Origin: Candidatus Celerinatantimonas neptuna | GTDB taxonomy: Bacteria; Pseudomonadota; Gammaproteobacteria; Enterobacterales; Celerinatantimonadaceae | Length of the DNA stretch: 64,000 nucleotides | Assembly: GCA_911810475.1 (NCBI GenBank) | Contig: OU461276.1 | Span: 2,853,501 to 2,917,500 of the forward strand | Direction of reading: 5' to 3' | Shown here: positions 33,493 through 42,505 of the stretch, in pieces | Position numbering within the stretch: position 1 is the stretch's first letter | Layout of the letters: each line of letters begins with the position of its first letter | Program-made: the position numbers and the translations under genes | The notes under the pieces: generated by a model | Seen by the model: only the letters and a program-made list of their open reading frames with translations | Told to the model about the DNA's origin: nothing | Databases searched by the model: none

Positions 33493-35418
33493 ATGGGTAA
33501 AATTATTGGTATCGACCTGGGAACCACAAACTCATGTGTCGCTATCTTAGATGGCGATCGGCCAAAGGTCATTGAAAACGCAGAAGGTGATCGGACAACG
33601 CCGTCGATTATTGCCTATACCGATGATGGTGAAACACTGGTTGGTCAGCCGGCAAAACGTCAGGCAATTACTAACCCTAAAAATACTTTATTTGCGATTA
33701 AACGTTTAATCGGTCGTCGTTTTGGCGATGATGAAGTTCAGCGTGATATTAAAATCATGCCGTTTGACATTGTTAATGCAGATAATGGCGACGCTTGGGT
33801 TTCTGTAAAAGACGATAAAAAAGCACCACCTCAGATTTCTGCGGAAGTCTTGAAAAAAATGAAAAAAACTGCCGAAGATTATCTTGGTGAGAAAATAACT
33901 GAAGCGGTTATTACTGTTCCTGCTTACTTTAACGATTCTCAGCGTCAGGCAACGAAAGATGCCGGTAAAATTGCTGGGTTAGATGTTAAACGTATCATTA
34001 ACGAACCAACTGCTGCTGCATTCGCTTACGGCGTTGATAGTGTTAAAGGTGATACAACAGTTGCTGTATATGACCTCGGTGGTGGTACTTTCGATATTTC
34101 AATTATTGAAATTGATGAAGTCGATGGTGAAAAAACTTTCGAAGTACTGGCAACCAATGGTGATACTCACTTAGGCGGTGAAGATTTCGATAACCGTTTG
34201 ATTAATTATCTGGTTGAAGAATTCAATAAAGAACAGGGTGTTGACCTGCGTAATGATCCGCTGGCAATGCAACGTTTGAAAGAAGCGGCTGAAAAAGCAA
34301 AAATTGAACTGTCTTCAGCACAGCAAACGGATGTCAACCTGCCATACATCACAGCTGATGCAACAGGTCCTAAGCATCTGAATATTAAAGTTACCCGTGC
34401 GAAACTTGAATCACTGGTTGAAGATTTGGTTCAGAAATCTCTTGAACCTATGCGTATTGCATTGCAAGACGCTGATTTATCCGTTTCAGAAGTTGATGAA
34501 GTAATTTTGGTTGGCGGTCAGACTCGTATGCCTCTGGTTCAGAAAGTGGTTAGCGAGTTCTTTGATAAAACACCTCGTAAAGATGTGAACCCTGATGAAG
34601 CTGTGGCAATGGGTGCTGCTATTCAAGGCGGTGTATTGTCTGGTGATAAAACTGACGTATTGCTGTTGGATGTGACGCCTCTGTCTTTGGGTATTGAAAC
34701 CATGGGCGGTGTGATGACTAAAGTCATCGAGAAAAACACGACTATCCCAACTAAACAGTCTCAGGTTTTCTCAACTGCTGATGATAATCAGTCTGCGGTG
34801 ACTGTTCATGTTCTGCAGGGTGAACGTAAACGTGCCGGTGATAACAAATCACTTGGCCAGTTTAACTTAGAAGGTATTCGTCCCGCACAACGCGGTGTGC
34901 CACAGATTGAAGTGACTTTCGATGTGGATGCTGATGGTATCTTGCATGTATCAGCGAAAGATAAAGACACTGGTAAAGAACAGCAGATTACTATTCATGC
35001 TTCTTCTGGTCTGTCTGATGATGAAGTAAGCAAAATGGTTTCTGATGCCGAAGCACATGCTGACGATGATAAGAAATTTGAAGAGTTAGTTGCAGCTCGT
35101 AACCAGGCTGATGCATTGGTTCATAGCACCCGTAAGCAGATTGAAGAAGCAGGTGATGCTTTGGCTGCTGACGACAAGAGCAAAATTGAAACTGCGGTTA
35201 GCGAGTTAGAAAGTGCGTCCCGTGGGGAAGACAAAGCAGAAATCGATGCGAAAGTTCAGGCATTGATTGAAGCTTCTCAGAAGTTGATGGAGATTGCTCA
35301 GCAGAAAGCTCAGGCATCTCAGTCAGAAGGTGGCGATCAGGGACAACAGCAGAAATCAGCCAGTGGCGATGATGTTGTTGATGCGGAGTTTGAAGAAGTT
35401 AACGATGATAAAAAATAA
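33493..35418 (+). CDS. dnaK: Chaperone DnaK (Hsp70)
   Basis: 641 residues from ATG 33493 ([21 protein letters not shown]), with GGAG 9 bases upstream. ATPase domain phosphate loops GIDLGTTNS and [13 protein letters not shown]; adenosine motif [13 protein letters not shown]. The linker [16 protein letters not shown] leads to the substrate domain, and the C terminus is Gln/Gly-rich ending [15 protein letters not shown]. It folds and disaggregates proteins with DnaJ and GrpE, and in Escherichia also restrains sigma-32. Confidence 0.98.
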   Translation: MGKIIGIDLGTTNSCVAILDGDRPKVIENAEGDRTTPSIIAYTDDGETLVGQPAKRQAITNPKNTLFAIKRLIGRRFGDDEVQRDIKIMPFDIVNADNGDAWVSVKDDKKAPPQISAEVLKKMKKTAEDYLGEKITEAVITVPAYFNDSQRQATKDAGKIAGLDVKRIINEPTAAAFAYGVDSVKGDTTVAVYDLGGGTFDISIIEIDEVDGEKTFEVLATNGDTHLGGEDFDNRLINYLVEEFNKEQGVDLRNDPLAMQRLKEAAEKAKIELSSAQQTDVNLPYITADATGPKHLNIKVTRAKLESLVEDLVQKSLEPMRIALQDADLSVSEVDEVILVGGQTRMPLVQKVVSEFFDKTPRKDVNPDEAVAMGAAIQGGVLSGDKTDVLLLDVTPLSLGIETMGGVMTKVIEKNTTIPTKQSQVFSTADDNQSAVTVHVLQGERKRAGDNKSLGQFNLEGIRPAQRGVPQIEVTFDVDADGILHVSAKDKDTGKEQQITIHASSGLSDDEVSKMVSDAEAHADDDKKFEELVAARNQADALVHSTRKQIEEAGDALAADDKSKIETAVSELESASRGEDKAEIDAKVQALIEASQKLMEIAQQKAQASQSEGGDQGQQQKSASGDDVVDAEFEEVNDDKK

Positions 35419-35447
35419 TATCGCCTGACTTTTTCTCTCTATGAATG

Positions 35448-35474
35448 CGGGCGTTGTATAAACAGCGCCCGTTT
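35448..35474 (+). terminator. Strong hairpin between dnaK and dnaJ
   Basis: CGGGCGTTGT and ACAGCGCCCG pair over ten positions (one G-U) around ATAA, followed by only three T residues. It probably lowers dnaJ expression relative to dnaK by partial termination or by protecting the dnaK mRNA end. Confidence 0.65.
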
Positions 35475-35502
35475 GCGTGTAAATAACACTTAAAACATCA
35501 CT

Positions 35503-36648
35503 ATGTCGAAACGAGATTACTACGAAGTCCTCGGCCTGAGTAAAGACGCTGGCGAACGAGACATCAAAAAAGCATATAAACGGATGGCGATGAAGTATCA
35601 CCCGGACCGTACTAAAGGTGATAAAGCGCTTGAAGATAAATTTAAGGAAGTAAAAGAAGCCTATGAGGTCTTAAGTGATCCTCAAAAACGGGCGGCTTAT
35701 GATCAATTCGGTCACGCTGGTGTTGATCCGAATCGTGGCGCAGGTCAGGGTGGTTATGGCGGTGGTGCTGATTTCGGCGATATTTTTGGTGATGTTTTTG
35801 GTGACATTTTCGGTGGTGGTCGTCGTGGCGGCGGCGGAAGCCGGGCTCCTCAACGTGGTGCCGATTTACGCTATAACATGGAACTGACGCTTGAAGAAGC
35901 GGTTCGGGGCGTCTCTAAAGAGATCCGGATACCAACGTTGGTTCATTGCGAACAGTGTAATGGTTCTGGTGCAAAATCGGGTTCGAAACCTAAAACATGT
36001 CCGACATGTCATGGTTCCGGACAAGTGCAGATGCGTCAGGGTTTCTTCGCTGTTCAGCAGGTTTGTCCGACATGTCATGGCCGCGGTCAGATTATTAGTG
36101 ATCCATGTCCGAAATGTCATGGGGAAGGCCGTTATGAACGAAGTAAAACCTTATCGGTTAAGATCCCTGCCGGGGTTGATACAGGTGATCGGATTCGTTT
36201 ATCAGGTGAAGGTGAAGCCGGTGAAAATGGTGCTCCAGCCGGTGATCTGTATGTTCAGGTCCATGTAAAAGAACATGCGATCTTTACACGTGATGAAAAT
36301 AATTTGTATTGTGAAGTTCCGATTAGCTTTACTCAGGCGGCTCTGGGCGGTGAGATTGAAGTTCCAACGATTGATGGTCGCGTAAAACTGAAAGTTCCGA
36401 CAGAAACACAGACTGGCCGCATGCTGCGAATTCGTGGTAAAGGTGTGAAGTCTGTTCGCTCCAGCGTTGTGGGTGATTTGATCTGTAAAGTGGTTGTTGA
36501 AACACCGGTGAGTCTAAATGAACAGCAAAAAGAATTGCTGCGACAGCTTGAAGAATCCCTTGGGGGAAAATCGAGCAAAAAGCATAAACCGCGTTCTGAA
36601 GGCTTCTTTGATGGTGTAAAGAAGTTTTTTGACGACCTGACCAAATAA
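35503..36648 (+). CDS. dnaJ: Co-chaperone DnaJ (Hsp40)
   Basis: 381 residues. J domain with HPD at 33-35, Gly/Phe-rich segment (about 75-110), four zinc motifs [24 protein letters not shown] and CPKCHGEG (about 148-210), then two substrate-binding beta domains. It delivers clients to DnaK and stimulates ATP hydrolysis. It is expressed from the dnaK promoter. Confidence 0.98.
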   Translation: MSKRDYYEVLGLSKDAGERDIKKAYKRMAMKYHPDRTKGDKALEDKFKEVKEAYEVLSDPQKRAAYDQFGHAGVDPNRGAGQGGYGGGADFGDIFGDVFGDIFGGGRRGGGGSRAPQRGADLRYNMELTLEEAVRGVSKEIRIPTLVHCEQCNGSGAKSGSKPKTCPTCHGSGQVQMRQGFFAVQQVCPTCHGRGQIISDPCPKCHGEGRYERSKTLSVKIPAGVDTGDRIRLSGEGEAGENGAPAGDLYVQVHVKEHAIFTRDENNLYCEVPISFTQAALGGEIEVPTIDGRVKLKVPTETQTGRMLRIRGKGVKSVRSSVVGDLICKVVVETPVSLNEQQKELLRQLEESLGGKSSKKHKPRSEGFFDGVKKFFDDLTK

Positions 36649-36656
36649 CGTATTTC

Positions 36657-36692
36657 AATCCCCCTTTTGGATCTATATGATTCGGGGGGATT
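36657..36692 (+). terminator. Terminator after dnaJ
   Basis: AATCCCCC and GGGGGATT form an eight-base stem with a long loop (about 20 bases), followed by TTAATTCC. It is a plausible end of the dnaKJ transcript. Confidence 0.65.
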
Positions 36693-36913
36693 TAATTCCT
36701 TCATTTTTTAAACCTCAATATTACTGGTATACCGGCTTTTAGAGATTTGAATCTAAAGTTCAGTTTTTTCTTAAGACTCTGGATCTCAAACGCGCTTAAT
36801 TTATCTCAGCTCTTGATAAGACTTTGTTTCTGTAGCCATTTCAAGGTGGTGGAATGGATGTTTGTTATCTATTTCTAGAGATGACTCATCTATGTTAATT
36901 AAATATATTTAAA

Positions 36914-36932
36914 AATGAGTATGCTTCTCATT
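36914..36932 (+). promoter_or_regulatory. Fur-box match upstream of the phosphoesterase-P19 operon
   Basis: AATGAGTATGCTTCTCATT is a 19-base dyad that matches the common Fur-site form AATGAGAATCATTCTCATT at 16 positions. A possible promoter overlaps it (TGACTC 36882-36887, 16 bases, TATATT 36904-36909), which would place the start inside the box. This predicts repression by Fe-loaded Fur. Confidence 0.6.
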
Positions 36933-36967
36933 GATATTTAATTACTTTTTGAGTTGTTAAGGCACCT

Positions 36968-37010
36968 TGTTCACACTTTTGTCACAACATGGTCACTTAG
37001 AAGCTATAGA
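36968..37010 (+). promoter_or_regulatory. PhoB-box-like 11-bp repeats with -10
   Basis: TCAC recurs at 36971, 36982 and 36993, exactly 11 bases apart, in units resembling half-sites of the Pho box. TTGTCACAACATGGTCAC (36979-36996) agrees with the E. coli consensus at 12 of 18 positions. TATAGA follows after 8 bases (37005-37010), and E. coli phoA has a similar layout. It suggests activation under phosphate limitation. Confidence 0.45.
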
Positions 37011-37049
37011 TTGATTTCGTTTTCTCATTAACTCTAACGGATATCAATT

Positions 37050-38543
37050 ATGAGGCTTTTAAAACCAACTCTTCTATGCATTTCTGTGGCATTGATGCTG
37101 CAGGGCTGTGCTGATCAGCAGACTAAAACGGCAGATGCCTGGACTCAAAAACATCAGACAGCCACGCCGATTAAACATGTTGTTGTGATTTTTCAGGAAA
37201 ATATTTCATTTGATCATTATTTTGGTACCTATCCTCACGCGAAAAATCCACCAGGGGAACCGGCATTTTATGCTAAGGCCAATACACCTGCTGTCAATGG
37301 ATTAACGCATGAACTGTTGGCCGAAAACCCCAATCGTTACAATCCGTTCAGAATGGCCCGCAATCAGGAACCTTGTGATCAGGACCATGGTTATGAAGCT
37401 GAACAGGATGCCTACAATGGTGGCTTGGTGAATCAGTTTGTTAGCGCAACCGGGAACAAGAGTTCTAGACAATGTCAGCGTCAGGTGATGGGCTACTATG
37501 ATGGAAATACGGTCACAGCATTATGGAACTATGCGCAGAATTTTGCGATGAGCGATAATTCATACGGTACGATTTTCGGGCCATCAACACCGGGTGCATT
37601 GAACCTGGTGGCTGGTCGCACGTCTACAGCGTTACCAGCGAATACTCCAGGGATTAAAGATGGGAACTTGGTCAGTGATATTGATCCACGATTTGATGAC
37701 TGTTCATATAAAAATGTTGAAAAAGCCAAAGGTTCTGAGTTAGCCACATCGGTGATTAACGGATTAATCTATCTGACTGGTAAAAATATCGGTAATCTGA
37801 TGAATGCCCGTCAGGTAACCTGGGGTTGGTTTGAAGGGGGCTTTGATCCGACATCTGTTCATGATGGCGTGGCGCGTTGTGGTGCTAAGAGTACCAATGT
37901 GTTTGGTGGCGTAAAACATGATTATATTCCTCATCATGAACCGTTCCAGTACTTCAAATCAACGGCAAACCCTCATCATTTGGCACCCAGCTCAATTGCG
38001 ATGGTTGGGTCGACAGATCAGGCAAATCACCAATATAGTCTGAAAACTTTCTGGAAAGCAGCGGATAATGGGCATCTTCCGGCGGTCAGCTTCCTGAAAG
38101 CCAAAGGGTATGAAGATGGTCATGCCGGTTATTCGAATCCTTTGGATGAACAACGTTTTCTGGTGAAAACGATCAATCATCTGGAAAAACTTCCAACCTG
38201 GAAGAATACGGCCATTATTATCTCTTATGATGATTCAGACGGTTACTATGACCATGTCATGCCACCGAAGAACTTCTTTGCCAAGCAAACCGGTCGTCAT
38301 GGTTTCGGTCCCCGGTTACCGTTACTGGTGATCTCGCCTTATGCCCGTCAGAATTTTGTGGACCATACGTTGACCGATCAAAGTTCGATTATTCGCTTTA
38401 TCGAAGATAACTGGCACTTAGGCCGACTGAAAGAATCGATGGACGCACATGCAGGTGTACTGAATCATATGTTTGATTTCAAAGATGGACCGAAAGCTCG
38501 TCCTATCTTTTTGAATGCCAAAACAGGTGAAGTTCAGTCCTGA
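37050..38543 (+). CDS. Lipoprotein phosphoesterase (AcpA/phospholipase C superfamily)
   Basis: 497 residues. The signal ends LMLQGC (Cys20 lipidated), so it is a membrane-anchored exported enzyme. Catalytic elements of the family are present: metal ligands Glu50-Asn51 in FQENISFDHYFGTYP, a putative nucleophile at Ser179 in FGPSTPG, and Asp394-Asp395 in SYDDSDGYYDHVMPP. Such enzymes cleave phosphomonoesters or phospholipids; the substrate cannot be told. It opens a five-gene cluster with polyferredoxin and P19-type proteins, behind Fur- and PhoB-like sites. Confidence 0.88.
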   Translation: MRLLKPTLLCISVALMLQGCADQQTKTADAWTQKHQTATPIKHVVVIFQENISFDHYFGTYPHAKNPPGEPAFYAKANTPAVNGLTHELLAENPNRYNPFRMARNQEPCDQDHGYEAEQDAYNGGLVNQFVSATGNKSSRQCQRQVMGYYDGNTVTALWNYAQNFAMSDNSYGTIFGPSTPGALNLVAGRTSTALPANTPGIKDGNLVSDIDPRFDDCSYKNVEKAKGSELATSVINGLIYLTGKNIGNLMNARQVTWGWFEGGFDPTSVHDGVARCGAKSTNVFGGVKHDYIPHHEPFQYFKSTANPHHLAPSSIAMVGSTDQANHQYSLKTFWKAADNGHLPAVSFLKAKGYEDGHAGYSNPLDEQRFLVKTINHLEKLPTWKNTAIIISYDDSDGYYDHVMPPKNFFAKQTGRHGFGPRLPLLVISPYARQNFVDHTLTDQSSIIRFIEDNWHLGRLKESMDAHAGVLNHMFDFKDGPKARPIFLNAKTGEVQS

Positions 38544-38602
38544 TTTTAGATGTCCGTATACGGGGCAGGCCGGTGCCTGTCTCGTATGTTGTTGAGGTCA
38601 GC

Positions 38603-40033
38603 ATGATTTCTATTGATCGCCGTCGTCATGAAAAGTGGTTAACGTATGGACTACTTAAAGTGGCACGAATCAGTCCTTATTTACAGGTTTTGATGTTAGC
38701 TGGATTAGCGGCTTTGTTGGTTTTCCCCTTATTTCAATCTGCACCGCGATATCACTGGCAAACCCCCTGGAATAACAGTCAATTATTTAGTGAGTGGGTC
38801 TTGTGGGGTATCTGGTATCCCGGGACGCTACTGTCAGTTTTGCTGGTGGGGCGTTTCTGGTGTGGCATGCTTTGCCCATTGGGTGCAATGAGTGAATGGT
38901 TTAGCCGGTTGGGTGTAAGTTGCTCTTTCCCTAAATTTTTAAGGCATCCACTGGCCACCGCTCTGAGTTTTACCTGGGTGACTATCTGGGCACAGACACT
39001 GGATGTTCGTGATGATCTTCATTCAGCCTTATTACTGTTCTCGATTATTTTTGCATTAGCTATGGGATGCGGTCTGATGTTCGGGAGCCGTGTCGGGCAG
39101 AAACGACGGGTTTGGTGTCGACATTTGTGTCCTATTGGCTCCGTCTTAGGTGTTTTTTCAAGGTTGGGGATCCTTAATGTTGCCACTAAAAAGACATCTT
39201 TATCTGCTGGAGAGCTGGTTGAAGGCTATCGTGAGCAGGGGTTATGTCCGACCAGTATTGAACTTCGCAGTAAACAAACATCCAGACACTGCATCAAATG
39301 TGCGCGTTGTGTCAAACCACATTCTCGAGGGGGGTTGCATATTGAGCTAAGAGACTTTGGCCATGAAATTGTGGCGATTGATCATCATGCGCCCTGTCTG
39401 ACGGAGTTGTTGTTTATTTTTCTGGCCCCGGGGTTAGCGGTTGCCGGGTTTGTCTGGAGCAGTTCTCCGTTATTCGTCGGGTTTCGCCAGTCTTTGGGGC
39501 ATTTTGCCTTAGCTCATGGCTGGTATGGCTGGTTGCAGCAAGGCCCGATGTGGTTGATGGATCAAAATTCAGCATTAGGGCAGCATTATCTCTGGCTTGA
39601 TTTTATATCGATTGGTGCCTTTATGATTGGTATGGCATTGCTTTTAGCTTTACCTCTGGCAGGTCTTTCAGTTTTGGGTGGCATGTTATTTCAGCGTATT
39701 AAACGAAAACCCTGGCTTACTTGTATCAGTGAATTTGGTTATCAATTTGCTCCACTGGCCATGCTTTGTATTTTGTTGGGGTTGGGAAGTACGCTTTTCG
39801 GCTCTCTAAAAGAGGCCATGGGTCAATCGGTTATGGCTATTGAGCTGGGACTTTTGGGGCTTGCTTTGCTATTCAATTTGAGTAGTGCGTATCGGTATTT
39901 GAAAGTAAATTCACTTCCTTTGAAAGAAGCCTTATTGTGTGCCTTATTGTGGGTTTGTGGCGGGGTATTACTGATAATGGCTACGCTCTGGAGCATTTTC
40001 CCGGGCTGGTCATTCGTGTGGATTGGTTTATGA
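38603..40033 (+). CDS. Membrane polyferredoxin (FtrD/NapH-like)
   Basis: 476 residues from ATG 38603, with GAGG 5 bases before it. Around ten hydrophobic segments surround cytoplasmic or periplasmic cysteine motifs: GRFWCGMLCPLGA (Cys87, Cys91), WCRHLCPIG (about 172-178) and CIKCARC (about 230-236). Two Fe-S sites are likely, as in NapH, CcoG and FtrD. In the FtrABCD ferrous-iron system FtrD is thought to move electrons for iron import. Its stop overlaps the next start by ATGA. Confidence 0.82.
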   Translation: MISIDRRRHEKWLTYGLLKVARISPYLQVLMLAGLAALLVFPLFQSAPRYHWQTPWNNSQLFSEWVLWGIWYPGTLLSVLLVGRFWCGMLCPLGAMSEWFSRLGVSCSFPKFLRHPLATALSFTWVTIWAQTLDVRDDLHSALLLFSIIFALAMGCGLMFGSRVGQKRRVWCRHLCPIGSVLGVFSRLGILNVATKKTSLSAGELVEGYREQGLCPTSIELRSKQTSRHCIKCARCVKPHSRGGLHIELRDFGHEIVAIDHHAPCLTELLFIFLAPGLAVAGFVWSSSPLFVGFRQSLGHFALAHGWYGWLQQGPMWLMDQNSALGQHYLWLDFISIGAFMIGMALLLALPLAGLSVLGGMLFQRIKRKPWLTCISEFGYQFAPLAMLCILLGLGSTLFGSLKEAMGQSVMAIELGLLGLALLFNLSSAYRYLKVNSLPLKEALLCALLWVCGGVLLIMATLWSIFPGWSFVWIGL

Positions 40034-40539
40034 GAATTTTTTGTCTGATTTTATCGATGGGGTTGTGGTGCTTAAGTGCGGTGACTTGGGCTCAATCAAC
40101 CATTCATAATGTGATGTTAGGGCAGCTGGCTCAGGATGGTATGAATTTATCCAGCGGAGTGCGCCGGGAGAATTTACACTGGGTGTTATGGAGTCGACCT
40201 ATCGCGCAAGCCTATAACCCCAATGGGTTTATTACCAATGATTTTATTCCTTTTTGTCAGGTTGATTTCAAGCTTATTAAAGCCGGGAGTGCATGGCATG
40301 AGCATTGGGTCGGCCCGATGCGTCTGACGGTGACAGGTCCCGAGTATGGTACTCAGGTTCAATTGCAAGGGCCGGGCCATTATCAATGGAAAATTCATTA
40401 TCAACCACCGGTTGTGAATGGTTTTTATCGCCATATCGATAAGGCAACTGGTGTTGCTCCGTGGTGGAAACCGTTTACGTTAACGTATCAGTTTACCCTG
40501 ACTCCGCAAGGGCAAATTGTTAAAGGAGCGACATCATGA
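40030..40539 (+). CDS. P19/FetP-type periplasmic iron protein, paralogue 1
   Basis: 169 residues with a cleavable signal (AVTWAQ about 17-22). The end GFYRHIDKATGVAPWWKPFTLTYQF is a clear P19/Tp34/FetP/FtrA signature. It keeps Met97 and Arg134-His135. The usual HLEADIHA region reads VLWSRPIAQA, and the His of GPHYG is Glu105. In characterised family members these positions bind copper or iron, so the metal site is incomplete here. It is translationally coupled on both sides. Confidence 0.82.
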   Translation: MRIFCLILSMGLWCLSAVTWAQSTIHNVMLGQLAQDGMNLSSGVRRENLHWVLWSRPIAQAYNPNGFITNDFIPFCQVDFKLIKAGSAWHEHWVGPMRLTVTGPEYGTQVQLQGPGHYQWKIHYQPPVVNGFYRHIDKATGVAPWWKPFTLTYQFTLTPQGQIVKGATS

Positions 40540-41054
40540 GACATTTGATATTCGGGCTATTACTGTTCAGTTTTTATAGTCAGGCCATGGATGTGGTTTT
40601 TGGGCCCGATGTCGGGATCCACGGGATGAAAGTCGGAGCCAGCTATATTCAGGGAATTATCATGTCCCCTAAATTGCCGGGGGCTCATATGATGCATGCT
40701 GATATTCATCTGGAAACCGATGTGCATGCTTTGCCTGGTAATCCTCAGGGATTTCCTGCGACGGCCTGGATCCCCGGCCTTAAAATCCATTTTGTGTTAA
40801 CAAAACCAGGGACGAACTGGCGCTATGAAGCCGATTATCTGCCAATGGTTGCTCAAGGTGGACCGCATTACGGACGAAATATTAAGTTAGATGGTCCTGG
40901 TCATTATCTGCTCACAAATTATTATGCACCCGCGAGCCAGAACGGATTGTTTCTGGTCAATCAGGCTGGGCCGGGGGTCTATCCCTGGTGGAAACCTTTT
41001 GTCAGGCATTATCAATTCGATTTCTTTGGATCAGGAAAACATGGCGGATATTAA
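40536..41054 (+). CDS. P19/FetP-type periplasmic iron protein, paralogue 2
   Basis: 172 residues with a signal ending about SFYSQA. It keeps HLETDVHALPGNPQGF (His58), PMVAQGGPHYG (Met104, His111) and WWKPF. The GFxRHTD loop that supplies the last His is replaced by GLFLVNQAGPG. So it has the ligands its neighbour lost and lacks the one its neighbour kept. P19 proteins are dimers that support ferrous-iron uptake; a heteromer of the two paralogues is an obvious idea. It overlaps the next gene by 14 bases. Confidence 0.88.
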   Translation: MRHLIFGLLLFSFYSQAMDVVFGPDVGIHGMKVGASYIQGIIMSPKLPGAHMMHADIHLETDVHALPGNPQGFPATAWIPGLKIHFVLTKPGTNWRYEADYLPMVAQGGPHYGRNIKLDGPGHYLLTNYYAPASQNGLFLVNQAGPGVYPWWKPFVRHYQFDFFGSGKHGGY

Positions 41055-42438
41055 ACAATTATTGATATTGGCACTTTTAGCGTGTGTTAGCGTGTCAGCT
41101 AGGGCTGTAACCTATCATCCTTCAACTCCTATTCATCATTTAGTCGTGGTGATGCTTCAGGATCAAAGCTTTGATCGCTATTTCGGTCATTATCCGACGG
41201 CTGAAAATCGTCCGGGAGAGACGGCTTTTCATGCGTTGGCAAAGACTCCGACTGTCGATGGGTTTACGTCTGCATTATTAAATCATAATCCCAATTTGTC
41301 GAATCCTTATCGAATGTCTCCCGGAGAGCCGACTTGTGATCTGGGATATGGCTCGATTGCCCAACGCCGTGCCTATAACGATGGCAAGAATAATATGTTT
41401 ATCTGGCAGGAGAATGAAGGGCCGAATACGATTAATGATGACGGTTGTTTCCCTAATTCGGTGATGGGGTATTACGATGGCAATACGGTTCATGCGCTGT
41501 GGGAGTATGCCCAGCATGGCGCGATGGCCGATCATTTTTTTGCCAGCGATTATGCAACGTCTGCGGGGGGATTAATCGATTTGATTGCGGGCACAACACT
41601 GGGCGTGATGCCAAAACGGTTACCGGGGGTGAGCTATCGTGATTTGCTGATTGATAATGATCCGCCATTATATGATGATGCCAGTCATGGGCGTTTTAGA
41701 GTTCATTTAATGCGCAAAAATATGGGGGATTTATTGAATCAGCATCATGTTCGATGGGGTGTTTTTATTGGTGGGTTTAAACCCAGTGGTTGGGATAAAG
41801 CTGGGCGGGCAATGTTTCATTCACGCTCAATGAACCAGATGGGCTCGTTAGTGAAGGATTATAATCCGCTCAATGATCCATTCCAGTATTTTAAAAGTAC
41901 CGCGAATCCACATCATTTAGCACCGCGCTCTGTTGCTGAAGTCGGGCGTAATGGCATTGCAAACCACCAGTATGATCTGAGTTGGTTTTGGAAAGTATTG
42001 CGGCATCATCAGCTTCCGGCTGTGAGTTTTGTGATCCCCAAAGCAGCACAAAATGGTCATGTCGGAAATTCATCGCCTTTAGATGAGCAGTCCTTTTTAG
42101 TCCATCTGATTTCGTCGTTAAGACAGAGTGCTCAATGGCCATCAACTGCGGTGATGCTTGTCTGGAGTAATTCGAATGGCTGGTATGATCATGTCACACC
42201 GCCTGCTGCACCCAAAATGATGACAGGGACAGGCTATGGGCCCCGGTTACCATTTCTGGTGGTTTCAACATGGGCGAAACAAAATTATGTTGACCATCAG
42301 ATGTTGGATCAAAGCTCCGTGTCGCGATTTATTGAAACGAACTGGAAGTTGGGCTTTCTGGGGGAGCATACCCCGGACCGTTATGCGCATTCGCTCAAAG
42401 CGATGTTTCGGTTTCATTCAGTGAATCGTGTGGAATAA
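41041..42438 (+). CDS. Secreted phosphoesterase-superfamily paralogue with degraded active site
   Basis: 465 residues from ATG 41041 (the frame is open upstream, inside the P19 gene); signal MADIKQLLILALLACVSVSARA without lipobox. Overall fold and many segments match the first phosphoesterase (YFGHYPTAENRPGETAFHAL, DPFQYFKSTANPHHLAPRS, GYGPRLPFLVVS). The metal-ligand positions differ: Glu-Asn is Asp41-Gln42, and Asp-Asp is Ser376-Asn377. The Ser of the nucleophile motif remains but its GPSTP context is ATSAG. It may be a binding protein or have altered activity. Confidence 0.85.
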   Translation: MADIKQLLILALLACVSVSARAVTYHPSTPIHHLVVVMLQDQSFDRYFGHYPTAENRPGETAFHALAKTPTVDGFTSALLNHNPNLSNPYRMSPGEPTCDLGYGSIAQRRAYNDGKNNMFIWQENEGPNTINDDGCFPNSVMGYYDGNTVHALWEYAQHGAMADHFFASDYATSAGGLIDLIAGTTLGVMPKRLPGVSYRDLLIDNDPPLYDDASHGRFRVHLMRKNMGDLLNQHHVRWGVFIGGFKPSGWDKAGRAMFHSRSMNQMGSLVKDYNPLNDPFQYFKSTANPHHLAPRSVAEVGRNGIANHQYDLSWFWKVLRHHQLPAVSFVIPKAAQNGHVGNSSPLDEQSFLVHLISSLRQSAQWPSTAVMLVWSNSNGWYDHVTPPAAPKMMTGTGYGPRLPFLVVSTWAKQNYVDHQMLDQSSVSRFIETNWKLGFLGEHTPDRYAHSLKAMFRFHSVNRVE

Positions 42439-42441
42439 AGG

Positions 42442-42481
42442 GCGCATTTAGTGGCTAATTCTGTTAGGCTGATGCGCTTTT
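42442..42481 (+). terminator. Terminator after the phosphoesterase-P19 operon
   Basis: GCGCAT and ATGCGC close a stem enclosing a second small stem (CTAA/TTAG), followed by TTTT. It lies directly after the last gene of the cluster, so the five genes probably form one transcript. Confidence 0.7.
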
Positions 42482-42505
42482 GATGCGTTAAGAAAGGAAA
42501 GGTGA

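Noticed and set aside
39937-40029. N-terminal extension of the first P19 gene
   Set aside because: The signal peptide begins at ATG 40030, which overlaps the preceding stop in the usual ATGA manner.
40891-41040. N-terminal extension of the second phosphoesterase
   Set aside because: It lies inside the P19 gene, and a normal signal peptide starts at ATG 41041.
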